From assembly GCA_947396885.1 (NCBI GenBank), contig OX377203.1, positions 22,137,253-22,201,252 of the forward strand: DNA of 64,000 bases, in the 5' to 3' direction. This stretch comes from Heligmosomoides polygyrus polygyrus (lineage: Eukaryota > Nematoda > Chromadorea > Rhabditida > Heligmosomidae). Position numbers and translations under genes: made by a program. A model generated the notes under the pieces. The model was not told where the DNA came from, made no database searches, and saw only the letters and a program-made list of their open reading frames with translations. Below are positions 38,769 to 49,979 of the stretch, one piece after another. Positions within the stretch are counted from its first letter, which is position 1, and every line of letters starts with the position of its first letter.

Positions 38769-39926
38769 CAGGGTGCGGCAAAATTACCCGTGCACTGAAA
38801 ATTCAAAGGCATTTTGAAATCAAACTGCGCAGATCAATTCCAACTATCAAAATTATCTACTACAAACATGGCAAGTCAAAGCATGCTAACAGTTTTCGAA
38901 ATGGCCGCCTTCGGCCTCCACACAGTCCTTCAGACCTTCGACAAAGCTTCGCATGTGGCACGCAGGTACAGTTCATCTATTTCATCCCAGGATTTCAAAA
39001 GCGCTTCTTTAGTAGAGTCCAAATTTGGGTGCCTAGTAGAGCAGGTTTTTTTCTCTAACCATAAGACAGCCCACGCAGAATAATCCATCGGGTTAGGGTC
39101 CGGAGAACTGGAGGGCCATTCGTCGTGTGTGATGATGTCAGGCAGCTGCTCGGCGCACCATTCCTGGACCACCTTCGCTTTGTATGCCGGAGCAGAATCT
39201 TATTGAAAGCAGCAGGGGGCTTTCCGAAGTGGGAATGGGCCACAGCTTGAGAACTTTTTCCAGGATATCCTTGTAAACCGCTGCGTTGATTTTCATTCCA
39301 ACGAAAACAAGTGGAGTTTTTCCTGAAGATGTGATTCCTCCCCAAATCATAATGGATTGAGGCTCATTCGCACTTTCCTGAAGTCGTCCTATGGCGGTAG
39401 CACGAGCAAACGAGTCCCCAATAGCGAGTCTCATTTTGGAAGTTGAAGACTGGATTCAACGTGAAAATCTTTTCCCCGCTAAAGACGATGTTTCGAGCGC
39501 GTGCCACCGTGAATCGTTGCAGCATCCTCTTGCATCTTTCCAATCTCCTCTTCTTCATAGTGTCCGTCAGGAGATGGCATTTCTGCAGACGATGATGGAA
39601 CTTCTTAAGCCTTTCCTGACTATCCTCCTTATTGACCTTTCGCTTATTCTTACTTCTTTTGCCATGTAGCACATCGATCTCTAAGCGCTCCTTCGGATTT
39701 TTCCTCTCACGAGTTCTACATCTTTCTGGTTGGTAGCTGTCGTGGGATGCCCTCTTCCTTTTACATCCTCTTCGGGCTGGAACGTCTAACCATCTTGCAC
39801 TAAAGAACGTATGAGTCCCTCAACGTTCAGTCAACATATATTAGGCGAATGAAGCGGGGAAATTTCTAAGAAATTTTGAAAAATTTAAAATGTTTAGGTG
39901 CCCGGGTAATTTTGCCTCCCCCTGTA
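38767..39926 (-). mobile_element. Tc1/mariner-superfamily element C, complete but dead
   Basis: Element 38769-39924 (1156 bp) with about 25-bp inverted ends CAGGGTGCGGCAAAATTACC, flanked by TA. The minus strand gives transposase pieces in different frames: RKVNKEDSQERLKKFHH and VFSGEKIFTLNPVFNF (39672-39364), QSIMIWGGITSSGKTPLVFVG shortened (39434-39138), WPSSSPDPNPMDYSAWAV (39172-38930). The first catalytic Asp, normally in the FSDEK motif, is Gly here (FSGEK), and there are at least two frameshifts. Confidence 0.9.
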
Positions 39927-39999
39927 GAAAATACGTTAAGAAGCGGAGTTGTGATCGTCATGTTCTGTTGCTATTTTCCACGTTTCGTTCGGACTGATG

Positions 40000-40402
40000 C
40001 CGCCGCAGTATAGAAGGCTTCTGACTCCGACTCGAAGAGGCTCTTCAACCAGCAATCCACGTGTCTTCCTTCATCAGTGAACGTTTTTCCTTGCATGGCG
40101 TTCGATTGTGTATGTGGTGGGAACGTTGGACTGCAGTAGAATCTTACGAAGACGAGGTCCATGAGGACCGTGCATGTTTCTGGTGCCCCATTCTCGTTCA
40201 ACGAAACGAGCATCTCCGAATGCTTCAGCTATGTGTATCTGGGTCTCAAAGTCAACATGGCCAACGACCTAGGGCCAGAGCTGAGCACGAGGAAACAGGC
40301 GTCTTGGGAAGCTTTCAAGAGCGTCGAAGAAGTCGCGGAGAAGACGATGGGCGTTCGAATCCGTGATCACCTATTCGACTCAACTGTTGTTCCTTCCTTA
40401 AC
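40000..40402 (+). mobile_element. RTE fragment, left part
   Basis: Encodes RT C-terminal sequence: SFNETSISECFSYVYLGLKV, NMANDLGPELSTRKQASWEA, FKSVEEVAEK, reaching DSTVVPSLT. The element is then interrupted at 40403 and resumes at 41347. Confidence 0.87.
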
Positions 40403-41346
40403 GGATTTAATAAAGAATTTATTGTCAACAATATTAACAGATGTATTCTTAAAAATAGACATGTATTATATAAATATAACATGTTAGATAACAGCAGCGA
40501 TGCTATGAATTTTGTGAGAAAATTGAACCGAATTTGACAAATACTGAAATTTATTATTGCGTAAAAAAGACTGAATATGTTTTCATATGTGCATATACCT
40601 CTAATATATAACTGCAAATTTAAAAAGGTTGGGAGTTTCTTTTTAATAGTTAGAACGTGCTTGCATACTTAGAGATCTCGTAGAACAACAATGTTCATTA
40701 AACAGTTCAGTAAAATATTCGATATAAAGGTATAAAACATTAATTATTATTAATATTTTATTTTTTAATAATTATAAATATTAACAATACTGCTACAAAA
40801 CCAATTGATAATCAAATTTGATAAAATATTTTAGATGAGGAAATAAATAAATAAAAGCCAAACACTTAATAATAACATAAAATGTACCACCCTACAAAGA
40901 ATATTGGAAGAAATTAAATGACTTGCACTGTGGTGTGATATACGCTATCCATTCTGATAGTGATTGCGTACCACAGTGGAGTTATTTTTGGAAAAACAAG
41001 AGTCAGCTGATCGACAGACGAGATGTAAGTTCAATTTTCTTCAAGCTCTATAAAATGCCATTTGAAAAATATATCAGTATAAAACTTTAATATACTATTT
41101 TATATAAAAACTTATTATACTATTATAACAATATATTATAATGTTAAAGTTTTAAAAAATTTCACTAAATTAACTTCGATAATTTCTACAATCTAAAAGA
41201 GTTATAACGCCTCCCTCTTCACTGAAGAGCCACCGGGGAGGGGTTATAACTAAAAAGGTTCGTCTGGAGATAGGTGGCGAAACGAACCACTTTTGGAGAA
41301 AACAAAAAATTTTCTGGTTTAATACTCTTTTATTCACTTTATTAAC
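40403..41346. mobile_element. AT-rich insertion splitting the RTE, TTAAC duplication
   Basis: 944 bp of strongly AT-rich sequence flanked by TTAAC (40398-40402 and 41342-41346). Removing one copy restores the RTE reading PSLT/TYASETWA-type junction. Imperfect inverted ends (TTAATAAAGAATTTATTG and TTAATAAAGTGAATAAAAG). No transposase. Target TTAA is compatible with piggyBac-like elements, but the termini are not diagnostic. Confidence 0.78.
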
Positions 41347-41785
41347 ATTCGCGTCAGAGACCTGGGCGTAGGAAAGCAGGATGAACACGCGATCAGCGTC
41401 GCGCAGCGTGGAATCGAGAGGACGATGCTCGGAGTGACACGACTCACGCAAGTGAGAGAAGGCCTCCGGAGTTCCGAGCTTCGCCGACGCTCGAAGATCA
41501 GAGACGCTGTCGCATGGGCCAAGTCGTCGAAAATTAGGGGACTGGCCACGTAATGAGCAGATACTCTCTGGACGAGAGCCATCACCGTCTGGATTCTGCA
41601 AAATGGCAAAAGAACACCAGGACGCCCACCGACGCGTTGGTTGGACTTCTTCGTGAAAACCCTGAACGACCGATGTGACGCTCTTCGTGTCCCACGGGCG
41701 AGGAGGATCCATCGGAGCACTCTGGCACACGACATGGACCGAATGGAGATGCTGCTGGCGCCCACTCGAGCAACGCGATGATGGA
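41347..41785 (+). mobile_element. RTE fragment, right part
   Basis: Continuation of the RTE at 40000-40402. The + strand reads [25 protein letters not shown], TQVREGLRSSELRRRSKI-like blocks with stops, then the 3' end [16 protein letters not shown] region. The longer minus-strand frames here are shadows. Confidence 0.82.
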
Positions 41786-42110
41786 AAGTGTGGTACTGTG
41801 TTGGCGCGAGGTCTGGGCTGTACAGTAGGTGAGCAGTCTTCGCATCAGAAGTCAACCAGCGCTTGACGCATCACCCACCGACAACGCTCACCACCCCAGT
41901 GTGGAGTGGTGAGCGTTGTCGTGCAAGAATTGAATCGTGCTGTGATTCGGGCGCTTCTCTTCGATTTTAGCGACGCATCTATCCAGATGCTGTGAGGACT
42001 GCGTTGCATGGCAGGAGCTCGTGATGAATAACGCCTTTGCAGTCCCATCAAACGCAAACCACGACCGTCAGCGAATAGAGACCTAGCTTTTGCTGAGGCT
42101 CAGCAACCCG
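41786..42110 (-). mobile_element. mariner-like transposase remnant
   Basis: The minus strand contains RRYSSRAPAMQ, DASLKSKRSARITARF and AKTAHLLYSPDLAPTQYH in broken frames, the order of a mariner C-terminal half. Contains a perfect 16-bp-stem hairpin CGACAACGCTCACCAC at about 41879-41921. Confidence 0.7.
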
Positions 42111-42661
42111 GCCTCGATTCTGACGTACAGACACCAGTTCTCATCCCATGTGGACATCAGCCAGTTATTCATGCGCATGTACGAGAGCGGTTAGGTATCC
42201 CGCGCAGGCGATGGCGTTCCGTAGAGGACCCATTGTGCCAACTTGTAGTACACCCTACCCAGTTGTTGCATTTTGACCGGCGATGGTGGTAAAATGTGCT
42301 ACTAGGCTCTGGGCGAGGCCACGTGTGGTTTGTCTTGCACCTGATCTCTACCAGCCGTTGCAGTCGGTCGTTCTTGATTTTGGAATGGAGTCCTAATTGA
42401 ACATAGCCTTAATGTTGAAGTCACCGTTCAGAAACGACCGAACCAATCTCGTGCAATGTGTTCGGACAGCATAGCTTACCGGAATGCTCCGTTAATGGAA
42501 CGACAGGTTGCGGTCATGATTCGCCGGATATGAAGTCACATAGTAGAAAACCACGAATGCACTCTTCCGGATGCTCCATCTTCCATTAGTAAAATTGCAC
42601 ATGCTTGATCAACTTATTCTTGCCTCCTTCTTTTTGCGGCCCCCTTTCATTCCTTTCTTCT
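42111..42661. other. Unassigned sequence, probable mariner flank
   Basis: No clear gene. It may include the decayed 5' half of the mariner remnant. Confidence 0.35.
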
Positions 42662-45600
42662 TACAATACCGCCCGCGTCGCGCGGTCAAAAAGACGGTTT
42701 GCGACGGAAAAATCCGTCGCAAACCGTCGCATGCTCACAACTCCTTTAATCTTGAGTTGTTTCAGAAATTATTGGCACCATTCGATTCGTCTCCTCGAGA
42801 TCTACAAAACCTTATATGAAATTTACCAGGCCACCGCGATTTCGCCGTGGGTGGCCTAAAAAATAACTGCAGGAGGCTTTTGCGATTGGAGCACCTTATT
42901 TTCCAGGACGTGCATGTGACGTGCAGTGTTTTCGGAGTATCTCAAGCATGGCGTGCGTTGTCAGTGCTCTGTCATGCCTGGAATGTTCCGGGAGTGCGCC
43001 GTGCACAACGCAATAAGATCGAACCTATCAATCGAATGGGCGGAAGCATGCCCACTGGGTTTCTATCTTCGCTTGATGGAAAATGTAAAGCTTTCAAGAC
43101 TATCTTGCACCGTTTGGAGAACTTTATAAGAAATTTCCAGCCGTCCTACTTAGGAGTTGCTCCAATCTGTCCGTTGAGCCTTTGGAGTGCGCCGTACACA
43201 ATGCATATGGGATCGAACCTATCAATCGTGCGAGCGGAAGCGGTTCAAATGTCGGGCTAAACATCAAAGCTTACACTCTTTAGGTGCTTTAGTGTACACA
43301 CTGACGGCAGCTTATACAAATTAAGAGGTTTTAAGAAGTGATAAGAGACAGTGCGTCGTGAAAAATGCATGTACAAATGCATAAGAGCTTTTACATATTC
43401 CTATGAGTAACACCTCTTTCGGCCCGTAACCTTCTATACATATTATTAGCATGAGTACATTGCTACGGGAGTCACCATATGATCAGTGTAGCCAGATTGT
43501 AATTGCTAAAATGGTTTTAATGGTTATTTTGTTTGTTTGTCGACTTCGTTGAAGTTTAGTGCGCCCTAGAGTGCAATTAAATAAATAAATATACGATAGA
43601 GCCGTGTTTGAAATTAGGTTAGATTAGAAATTTCAGCCTGCCCTACTCAGGAATTGCTGTACTCTGTTCCAGGGAGGCTTTAGTGTACGCTGTGAACAAC
43701 GCATATAGTATAGAACCTATCAATGGAGTGGGGCGACCGCTCGCAATTGCACGCGCGGGCGAGTTCGTAGCGCAATAACTCTACCAAGTTCACACCGTTT
43801 CGGCTGCAACTCGAGGACATTGTAGGCAGTACAAGGTTCTTGACGTGTTCTAAAGCAAAACGGTGTTGCTCATGAATGGACTAAATTACAGCGCTCCGAA
43901 AATGCAGGTGAGGCTGTGCGACCCAATTTTTTCCGATTTCGGTCGACCATTGCGCGAAGACACGGAGAGCCAACGGCATGCAAATGCGTAGGCGAACGGA
44001 ACACCTAAGGTACTTTAAGATGATAAGCTCGCAACTCCCCAGCTGCCTAAACTGCCTTAGCCCCATCTGCCATTTTAGGGCGGCGGACTTTGCGATTGAA
44101 GTTTCCTGCCCTGTTACTCGCCCATATTTGGGTTTTCGACACTCCCAATAACACCATTTTGTTCACCACGAAAAGGTCTATCGAAGAGTGTCACTCTCGA
44201 CCAATTTCAAAAAAATCGATTTTTTGACAGTTTCCCATCGAGGACGAGGGCGCCATTGGCCGGGCCGGCGCGGACGATGACGTCATCGAAAACCGATATT
44301 TTCGAAATTGGCCAAATTCCCTCGTGCAAACTTCGTCCAAACTCATCCAGGCGGTTATTTGGGGCACTGATTACGAATCCGACGTCCGTTTTTGAAAATT
44401 CCGCCGATTTCAGTAGGTTACTACCCGTTTGAGGGTGGTCGGATGAGGATCTCCGGTCACCCTCAGTTATCGGAATTGGCGGTCTCCTGTCGTAATCGCC
44501 CGAATGAACTTCGGTAACCTGTTCGGCACCCCGAATAAGTCCCCGCCCCTATACGAAGTCTGGGCAAAATGACCCTGACACGATCACCCTCAGTTATCCA
44601 GAAGAATATCCAAAACCTACCGAAATCGGCGGAATTTTAAAAGACTGACGTCGGGTTCGTAATCAGCGCCCCAAATAACCCCTAGATGCTTTTGGACGAG
44701 AAAATTCGGCCAATTTCGAAAACACCGATTTTCGATGACGTCATCATTCGCGCAGACTAGGCCTGGAGCGCCCCGTCCTCGATGGGAAATTGTCAAAAAA
44801 TCGATTTTTCTGAAATTGGTCGGGATTGATATCATTCGAAAGCGCTTTCCATGCTGAACAGAATAGTACCACTGCGAATGTCGAACACTCAAAACCTGGG
44901 CGAACCATATCGCAGGAAACTTCAACGCTAAAACTCCGCCGCCCGAAAATGGCACCTGGTGCTAAGAAAGTTTAATCAGCTAGGGAATTGTTAAAGCATT
45001 CTCTTAAAGAACCTTAAGTGTTCTGCTCGCTGGCGCATTTGTAGCCCGTTAGCTCACCGCGTATTCTTGCAGGTGTCGACTGAATTTGGAAAAAATTGTG
45101 CTACGCAAGGCTAACCTGCATTTTCGCACCGCTGTAACTTTGTACAATCATAAGCTACATTGCTGTATTTCAGCGCAGCGCTAGAACATTTTGCTGCCTA
45201 CAAAATCCTCAAGCTGCAACTGGAAAGGTTCAAACATGACAGAGTTATCGTGCTTAGAACACGCCCGCGCGTGCAATTTAGCACAATAACGGTCGATGTT
45301 CTCCTCGATCTTACTCACCCATATTTGGGTTTTCGACACCCTCAATAACACCGTTAGCTTCAACGCGAAAAGCTCTATCGAATGGTAACCAATTTGGCCC
45401 AGTTGGAGATATCGATTTTCGATAACGTCATGGTCCCTTTGCCGCGGCCTTGAGTGGCCTCGTCCTTGGTGCGAAACCGTCAAAAAATCGATTTTTCCAG
45501 AATTGGTCGAAATTGGTACCATTCGATAGCGCTTTTCATGGTGAACAGAACTGTTCCACTGAGAGTGTCGAACAATCAAGCCAGAGCGAGTAAGAGTGCA

Positions 45601-46694
45601 AGAAACTCTAACCGCTATCTTTCGCCGGTTTAAACTGGCAGCCGAGGCTAAGGCAGTTTAGAAAGCTGAGGAGTTCTGAGCACGTCATCGTGAAGTACCT
45701 TAAGCGCTCTGTTCGCTCATGTATTTCAAGACCGTTTGCAAGCCGGGTCTTCCCGCAGTGGTCCACCGAAATCGGCAAAAATTGTGTCACACAAGCCTCA
45801 CCTGCATTTTCGAACTCCTGTAACATTGCCTCTTCCTAAGCTACACCGTTCTACATTAGCGTACTACTAGACCGTTTTACTGCCTACAAGACCCACGAGT
45901 TGCAGCCGAAACGATTTGAACTTGAAAGAGTTATTGCGCTCCGAACACGTCCCGCGTGCAATTTTCAAGCGGACGCCCCCTCGATTGAAAGGTTCGACTC
46001 TGTATGCATTGTTCACGGCGCACTCCGAAGTCTAGCTGGACAGCCTTGGAGCAATTCCTTAGTCGGGCGGCTGAAAATTTATAATAGAACTCCCCAAACG
46101 CTCACTCTACCAGTTGAACCCATTCGATTATTCGATTGATAGGTTCATCTCTATACACATTGCACGCGGCGCACTCCAAACGCTCATCGGACTGACTGGA
46201 GCAACTCCTAAGTAGGACGGCTTGAAATTTCTTATAAAGTTCTCCAAACGGTGCAAGATAGTCTTGAAAGCTTTACATTTTCCATCAAGCGAAGATAGAA
46301 ACCCAGTGGGCATGCTTCCGCCCATTCGATTGATAGGTTCGATCTTATTGCGTTGTGCACGGCGCACTCTCGGAACATTCCAGGCATGACAGACACAGCA
46401 CGCCATGCTTGAGATACTCCGAAAACACTGCACGTCACATGCACGTCCTGGAAAATAAGGTGCTCCAATCGCAAAAGCCTCCTGCAGTTATTTTTTTAGG
46501 CCACCCACGGCGAAATCGCGGTGGCCTGGTAAATTTTCATACATGGTTTTGTAAATCTCGAGGAGACGAATCGAATGGTGCCAATAATTTCTGAAACAAC
46601 TCAAGATTAAAGGAGTTATGAGCATGCGACGGTTTGCGACGGATTTTTCCGTCGCAAACCGTCTTTTTCACCGCGCGACGCGGGCGGTATTGTA
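42662..46694. mobile_element. 4-kb foldback transposon with about 550-bp inverted repeats
   Basis: Left arm 42664-about 43235 and right arm about 46140-46692 are inverted copies. Both begin CAATACCGCCCGCGTCGCGC, then GACGGTTTGCGACGG and its palindromic partner, and both edges are flanked by TA. The interior (43.3-46.1 kb) has no transposase frame but contains repeated blocks with GATGACGTCATCGAAAA, TTGACAATTTC and ACCATTCGATAG, also seen at 56.7-58.4 kb. Non-autonomous; Tc1/mariner-like target preference is inferred only from TA. Confidence 0.85.
43300..46130. repeat. Interior of foldback element: mirrored TGACGTCA/ATCGAT repeat blocks
   Basis: Blocks at 44100-44400 and 44630-44950 are inverted relative to each other, and a third lies at 45300-45600. 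Each has a TGACGTCA palindrome next to an ATCGATTTT word. Related sequence recurs at 57150-57400 and 57750-58110. Confidence 0.7.
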
Positions 46695-46782
46695 CCTTTA
46701 CCACTATTCCTTGCCTAGCACTTATCCTCTTCACTGTTGTACCACGGGAGGACTGCTAAGCTAACGTTCGTTTGCGGGCAGC

Positions 46783-47145
46783 GGACTGATCGAAGAGACG
46801 GGGCGAGACTTATGGAGGCCTCGAATCGCCTTACTATGTACTCCCAGTCTACCGAGTGCAAGCTTTGGCCGGGCCGACACAATTACAATCCACGCAGGTG
46901 CAAGCGCATCTATGCACACTGTGCATGAACATGCCGTTCCCGCATACAAGGAAGCAGTCGACCGGACACAGCGGGAACAAGGAGCATATCCCCCGCATCT
47001 TACCTGTGTCTTTGGGGAGTATACGGTCGTAGTTGGTTCGCGTTTCATTCCCCTATCCACCACCCGGGGACGCGCCACGTTGCCCTGCGACAAGCGGCCG
47101 TGTTCCCTCTTAATAAGATAGCCAAAAGGTTCTCTGTAGATAAAG
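46783..47145 (-). mobile_element. RTE 5' untranslated fragment
   Basis: Direct match by eye with 28345-28690 (shared GACGGGGCGAG, GCCTCGAATCGCCTTAC, ACTCCCAGTCTACCGAGTGC), the region upstream of the endonuclease ORF of the RTE in intron 24. Contains no endonuclease, an atypical leftover since retrotransposon truncation usually removes the 5' end. Confidence 0.8.
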
Positions 47146-47335
47146 GACAACAAATGACGGCCCATTAATACGCTGAGTTATCGCTTCGCGTCGACTCAGA
47201 TTGCACACACACACAATTCGCCGCACTTCAAGCGACGCGCGAAACTTTTAGGCGAACACGAAGTTTCTTCTAGATGAGACGTCACTGATTTTTTAAGAGG
47301 AGCTCTACTAAATTGTCAAGAAATTGACAAAGAAC

Positions 47336-47720
47336 ATTCAAATATTCGATATTGGGTATTCGAGCCCTTCGAATCCTACTATATATAAAAGAGTAATCTG
47401 GTGTGTGTGTTTCCTTCTTTCCTTCCGTCCGTCCGTCCGTCCGTCCGTCCGTCACAACTGGATGGGGGGGGGCACGGCCTATTGGCGATACTCAATGACT
47501 GATGGCCGGAAATCTAGGGCACTGAACACGAATCTGAATTCCATTTTTGCAGTTTCGGTCGCCATCGACCGATACTGTCCAAATTAGCGATTTTTTGATG
47601 CCACTCGAGCGCTTCGAAACTTTAATCCTGGGGTAGTCGAGGTCGCTGAAGGGTAGTCGATGAATGTTTTTATTTTGTATTCTCTACAAGCATTGCAACA
47701 CATTGACGACAATATGAGCC
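47336..47720 (+). mobile_element. Helitron-like 5' region with microsatellites
   Basis: ATTCGATATTGGGTATTCGA, then CCTACTATATATAAAAGAG, a GT run and (CCGT)n at about 47427-47453. 47500-47660 is a diverged single unit of the 108-bp satellite (CACGAATCTGAATTCC, CTTCGAAACTTTAATCC, GTCGAGGTCGCTGAAG). Confidence 0.6.
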
Positions 47721-47849
47721 ACACGGAATAGACTGCTTTACACTAGAATGGGCTACCGAAATTGCATTCTTTGGACATTTTGGGAGCACTCCTAGCAAAA
47801 CCAAATATTAACCTTTTCCCTAACTATCTTTGTCAGAATCGGTTCCTAG

Positions 47850-48165
47850 TGAAGTCATCTGTGGCCAAATTCATCGATACTGTCACCTATTGCTCGCTAT
47901 ATTCGCTCAACTTCACTCTACGGGGCTATCAGCTCATGCTCAAGATACTGCTGTGTGCTCTGGTTACGGAAGATGTGTCAAGGAGTGGCGCTGCTGCTTC
48001 GGTGCTGTGTCTCTGTACGACTCGACTCGTCATCAAGTCGTCTGTCGTCCGTTTGCTCCGTCTGCTCTCTCAAATTCACTCTACGGGACTATCAGCTCTT
48101 CCTCAAGCTACTGCTGTGTGCTCTGGTCGCAGGGTGTGTAGGACTCGTGCTGTCGCTTCGGTGTG
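47850..48165 (+). repeat. Two imperfect tandem units of about 150 bp
   Basis: 47851-48005 and 48030-48165 share TTCACTCTACGGG(G/A)CTATCAGCTC, TACTGCTGTGTGCTCTGGT and a TGCTTCGGTG end. Open frames exist (about 134-150 codons), but the repeat is visible at DNA level and no splice pattern or known domain was found. Confidence 0.6.
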
Positions 48166-48740
48166 CAATGCAACGAGTTTCCTTCAGGAAAACTATATAC
48201 ACATATCCCTGTAGAAGTAATCTCTTCCGGAAATTTTTCGTCACCTATCCTCACTTGCAGCAGAGTTGTTGCATTTTCAAGTTCGCATTTGTATTTTTCA
48301 CCTTGCATTTTCTGTCTGCAGCATTATGTTTTTGTGTATATATCATTTGTGTGTTTTAGTTTGTTTTGTCGTTGTTATAATTCAGGTGACGATGTATGCA
48401 GACAGCCAAGTACGTTTCCCATGTCGTTCTCATTCTGTGCCGTTTTTTGCTTCAGTGATGCTTTGAAAAAATAATAAATTTATTTCGCCTCTACAGTGTT
48501 AGGCGAACGCATTCTTATTTTTTCCGGCTTTTTTCGCCGTTTTTTAAAAAATCCGCCGTGACGTCATAGTGACGTCACAAATACGGTAGGTTTCTAGTAG
48601 GCGGGTCCGACATAAAGAATTAACTACAACGCTTCGAGTGGCTTGGGTATACGGTATACGGTATATGCACCCAAAGTTGGCCTTGACAGAGAAGACATAG
48701 CGCCAGTTTGAGATCCGTCCTAAACTGAAATCGTCTGAAT
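48166..48740. other. No gene recognised
   Basis: AT-rich, with a paired TGACGTCATAGTGACGTCAC near 48560 and GTATACGGTATACGGTATA near 48650. Confidence 0.45.
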
Positions 48741-48744
48741 ACAT

Positions 48745-49010
48745 ACGTCGTGCCACGTGTGTCGAGGTGCAGAACACATGCCATAGATGTCGTGACAACG
48801 TCGTTACACGTGCGCAGGGACTCTGCAAATGTGTCACAGACGTTATGCAACAAGCGTCGGAATTCAGAACATGTGTCACAGAAGTTATTCAACATTTGTC
48901 AAAATCTAGGAGACGTGACACAGATCAGACATTGCAAACCATTCGTGAGATTATTAGACGACTTTCGACAGGGTTCGTGCAACAACGAGCGTGCGCGTAC
49001 TTGATTCTCA
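48745..49010. repeat. Diverged 42-bp-type minisatellite
   Basis: Repeats of TGTGTCACAGA(C/A)GTTAT and CAGAACATGTGTCACAG-type words resembling the minisatellite at 14.55-14.8 kb. Open frames are repeat-driven. Confidence 0.5.
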
Positions 49011-49404
49011 CACCGTTCTTTGCCGGCACATGGGTAAGTGAGTATTGGTGATGAGGGTGGGGAGGAGGAGGGGGAGTGAGAATGACTAAAGGAATCGGAG
49101 TAATATTATTTCCGTCGGACTGTGAACGGTATCGAGCGGTCTACCAACACCAATTGATTTCATTTGTGTTTCCGCAGATTAAGCACTTTGGATTAATGCT
49201 AGGGCTCTCTCATCTGTTCCTTGCCATGTATAGATTGAGTACTTCAGAGAATGAACCGCGTACGTGCGAGCGAAAAAGGGTGTAGACCCCATAGGAGATT
49301 TCTGAAGATTTTTCTCTAACGTATCTATACTATTTTATATATCAAAACGAATTTTTTTACTATTATAAATGCAAGAAGGCCTAAAGAGTACAAGAAGACG
49401 GTCG

Positions 49405-49472
49405 GAGTGTTGAATTCTCGGGGTTTGGAAGCGAAGCCCCGAGAATTCAACACCCCGACCGTTTGGCGGCCT
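49405..49472. repeat. Long hairpin (about 29-bp stem)
   Basis: ACGGTCGGAGTGTTGAATTC...GAATTCAACACCCCGACCGT with a short GGAAGCG loop. Lies 80 bp from TATTTTATATATC/ACTATTATAAATGC, again a Helitron-like context. Confidence 0.8.
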
Positions 49473-49549
49473 CTAGGCCGCTGTACGTCTGGTTGATAAA
49501 AATGCAAAAAACGCCACTAGCAGTGAATAGACACCACACGCGGAATCGA

Positions 49550-49655
49550 TCCCTCAAGGCCTCCGCACACTTTTGCGGTTTCGCCGCCCCACTTCAGGCA
49601 GCAAAAATGCTTCGTGGGCGGCAAAACTGCTGCGCAAAAGGTACTAATCCTCATC
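49550..49655. mobile_element. Possible truncated GGCC-type MITE
   Basis: AAGGCCTCCGCACACTTTTG then GCGGTTTCGCCGCC resembles the left ends at 50870 and 59799. The right end is not clear. Confidence 0.4.
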
Positions 49656-49837
49656 TTTGTCACCCTACTTCATCGCCAATGCGGTTTTATTATGATTATA
49701 ATAACCACATCATTATCAGTTTCAATGGCCAAGAGGCCTTTAACTACCCTTCTACAAGTCCACCTCACTCAACCACCCAATCGCTGAGGTCTACGGAGAG
49801 AATGCCTCATGCGGGATACCAAGGCAATGTCACCTTG

Positions 49838-49905
49838 GTTGCGGACATTTTCTCCACACGATGTGCGTTGTGGAGAAAATGTCCGCACCCAAGGGAGAAA
49901 ATGCC
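49838..49905. repeat. Hairpin with 17-bp AT/GC stem
   Basis: CCTTGGTTGCGGACATTTTC and its inverted GAAAATGTCCGCACCCAAGG enclose TCCACA-cgatgtgcg-TGTGGA. Confidence 0.75.
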
Positions 49906-49979
49906 CGCAATCGTGAAAGAAAATGCCAGGGTCAACGTACCGTACACCAGAATGTATAGTTTAGTCGTATAGCATAGAG

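Noticed and set aside
41334..41855. Minus-strand 173- and 186-codon frames
   Set aside because: Shadow of the RTE sense strand, which is + here.
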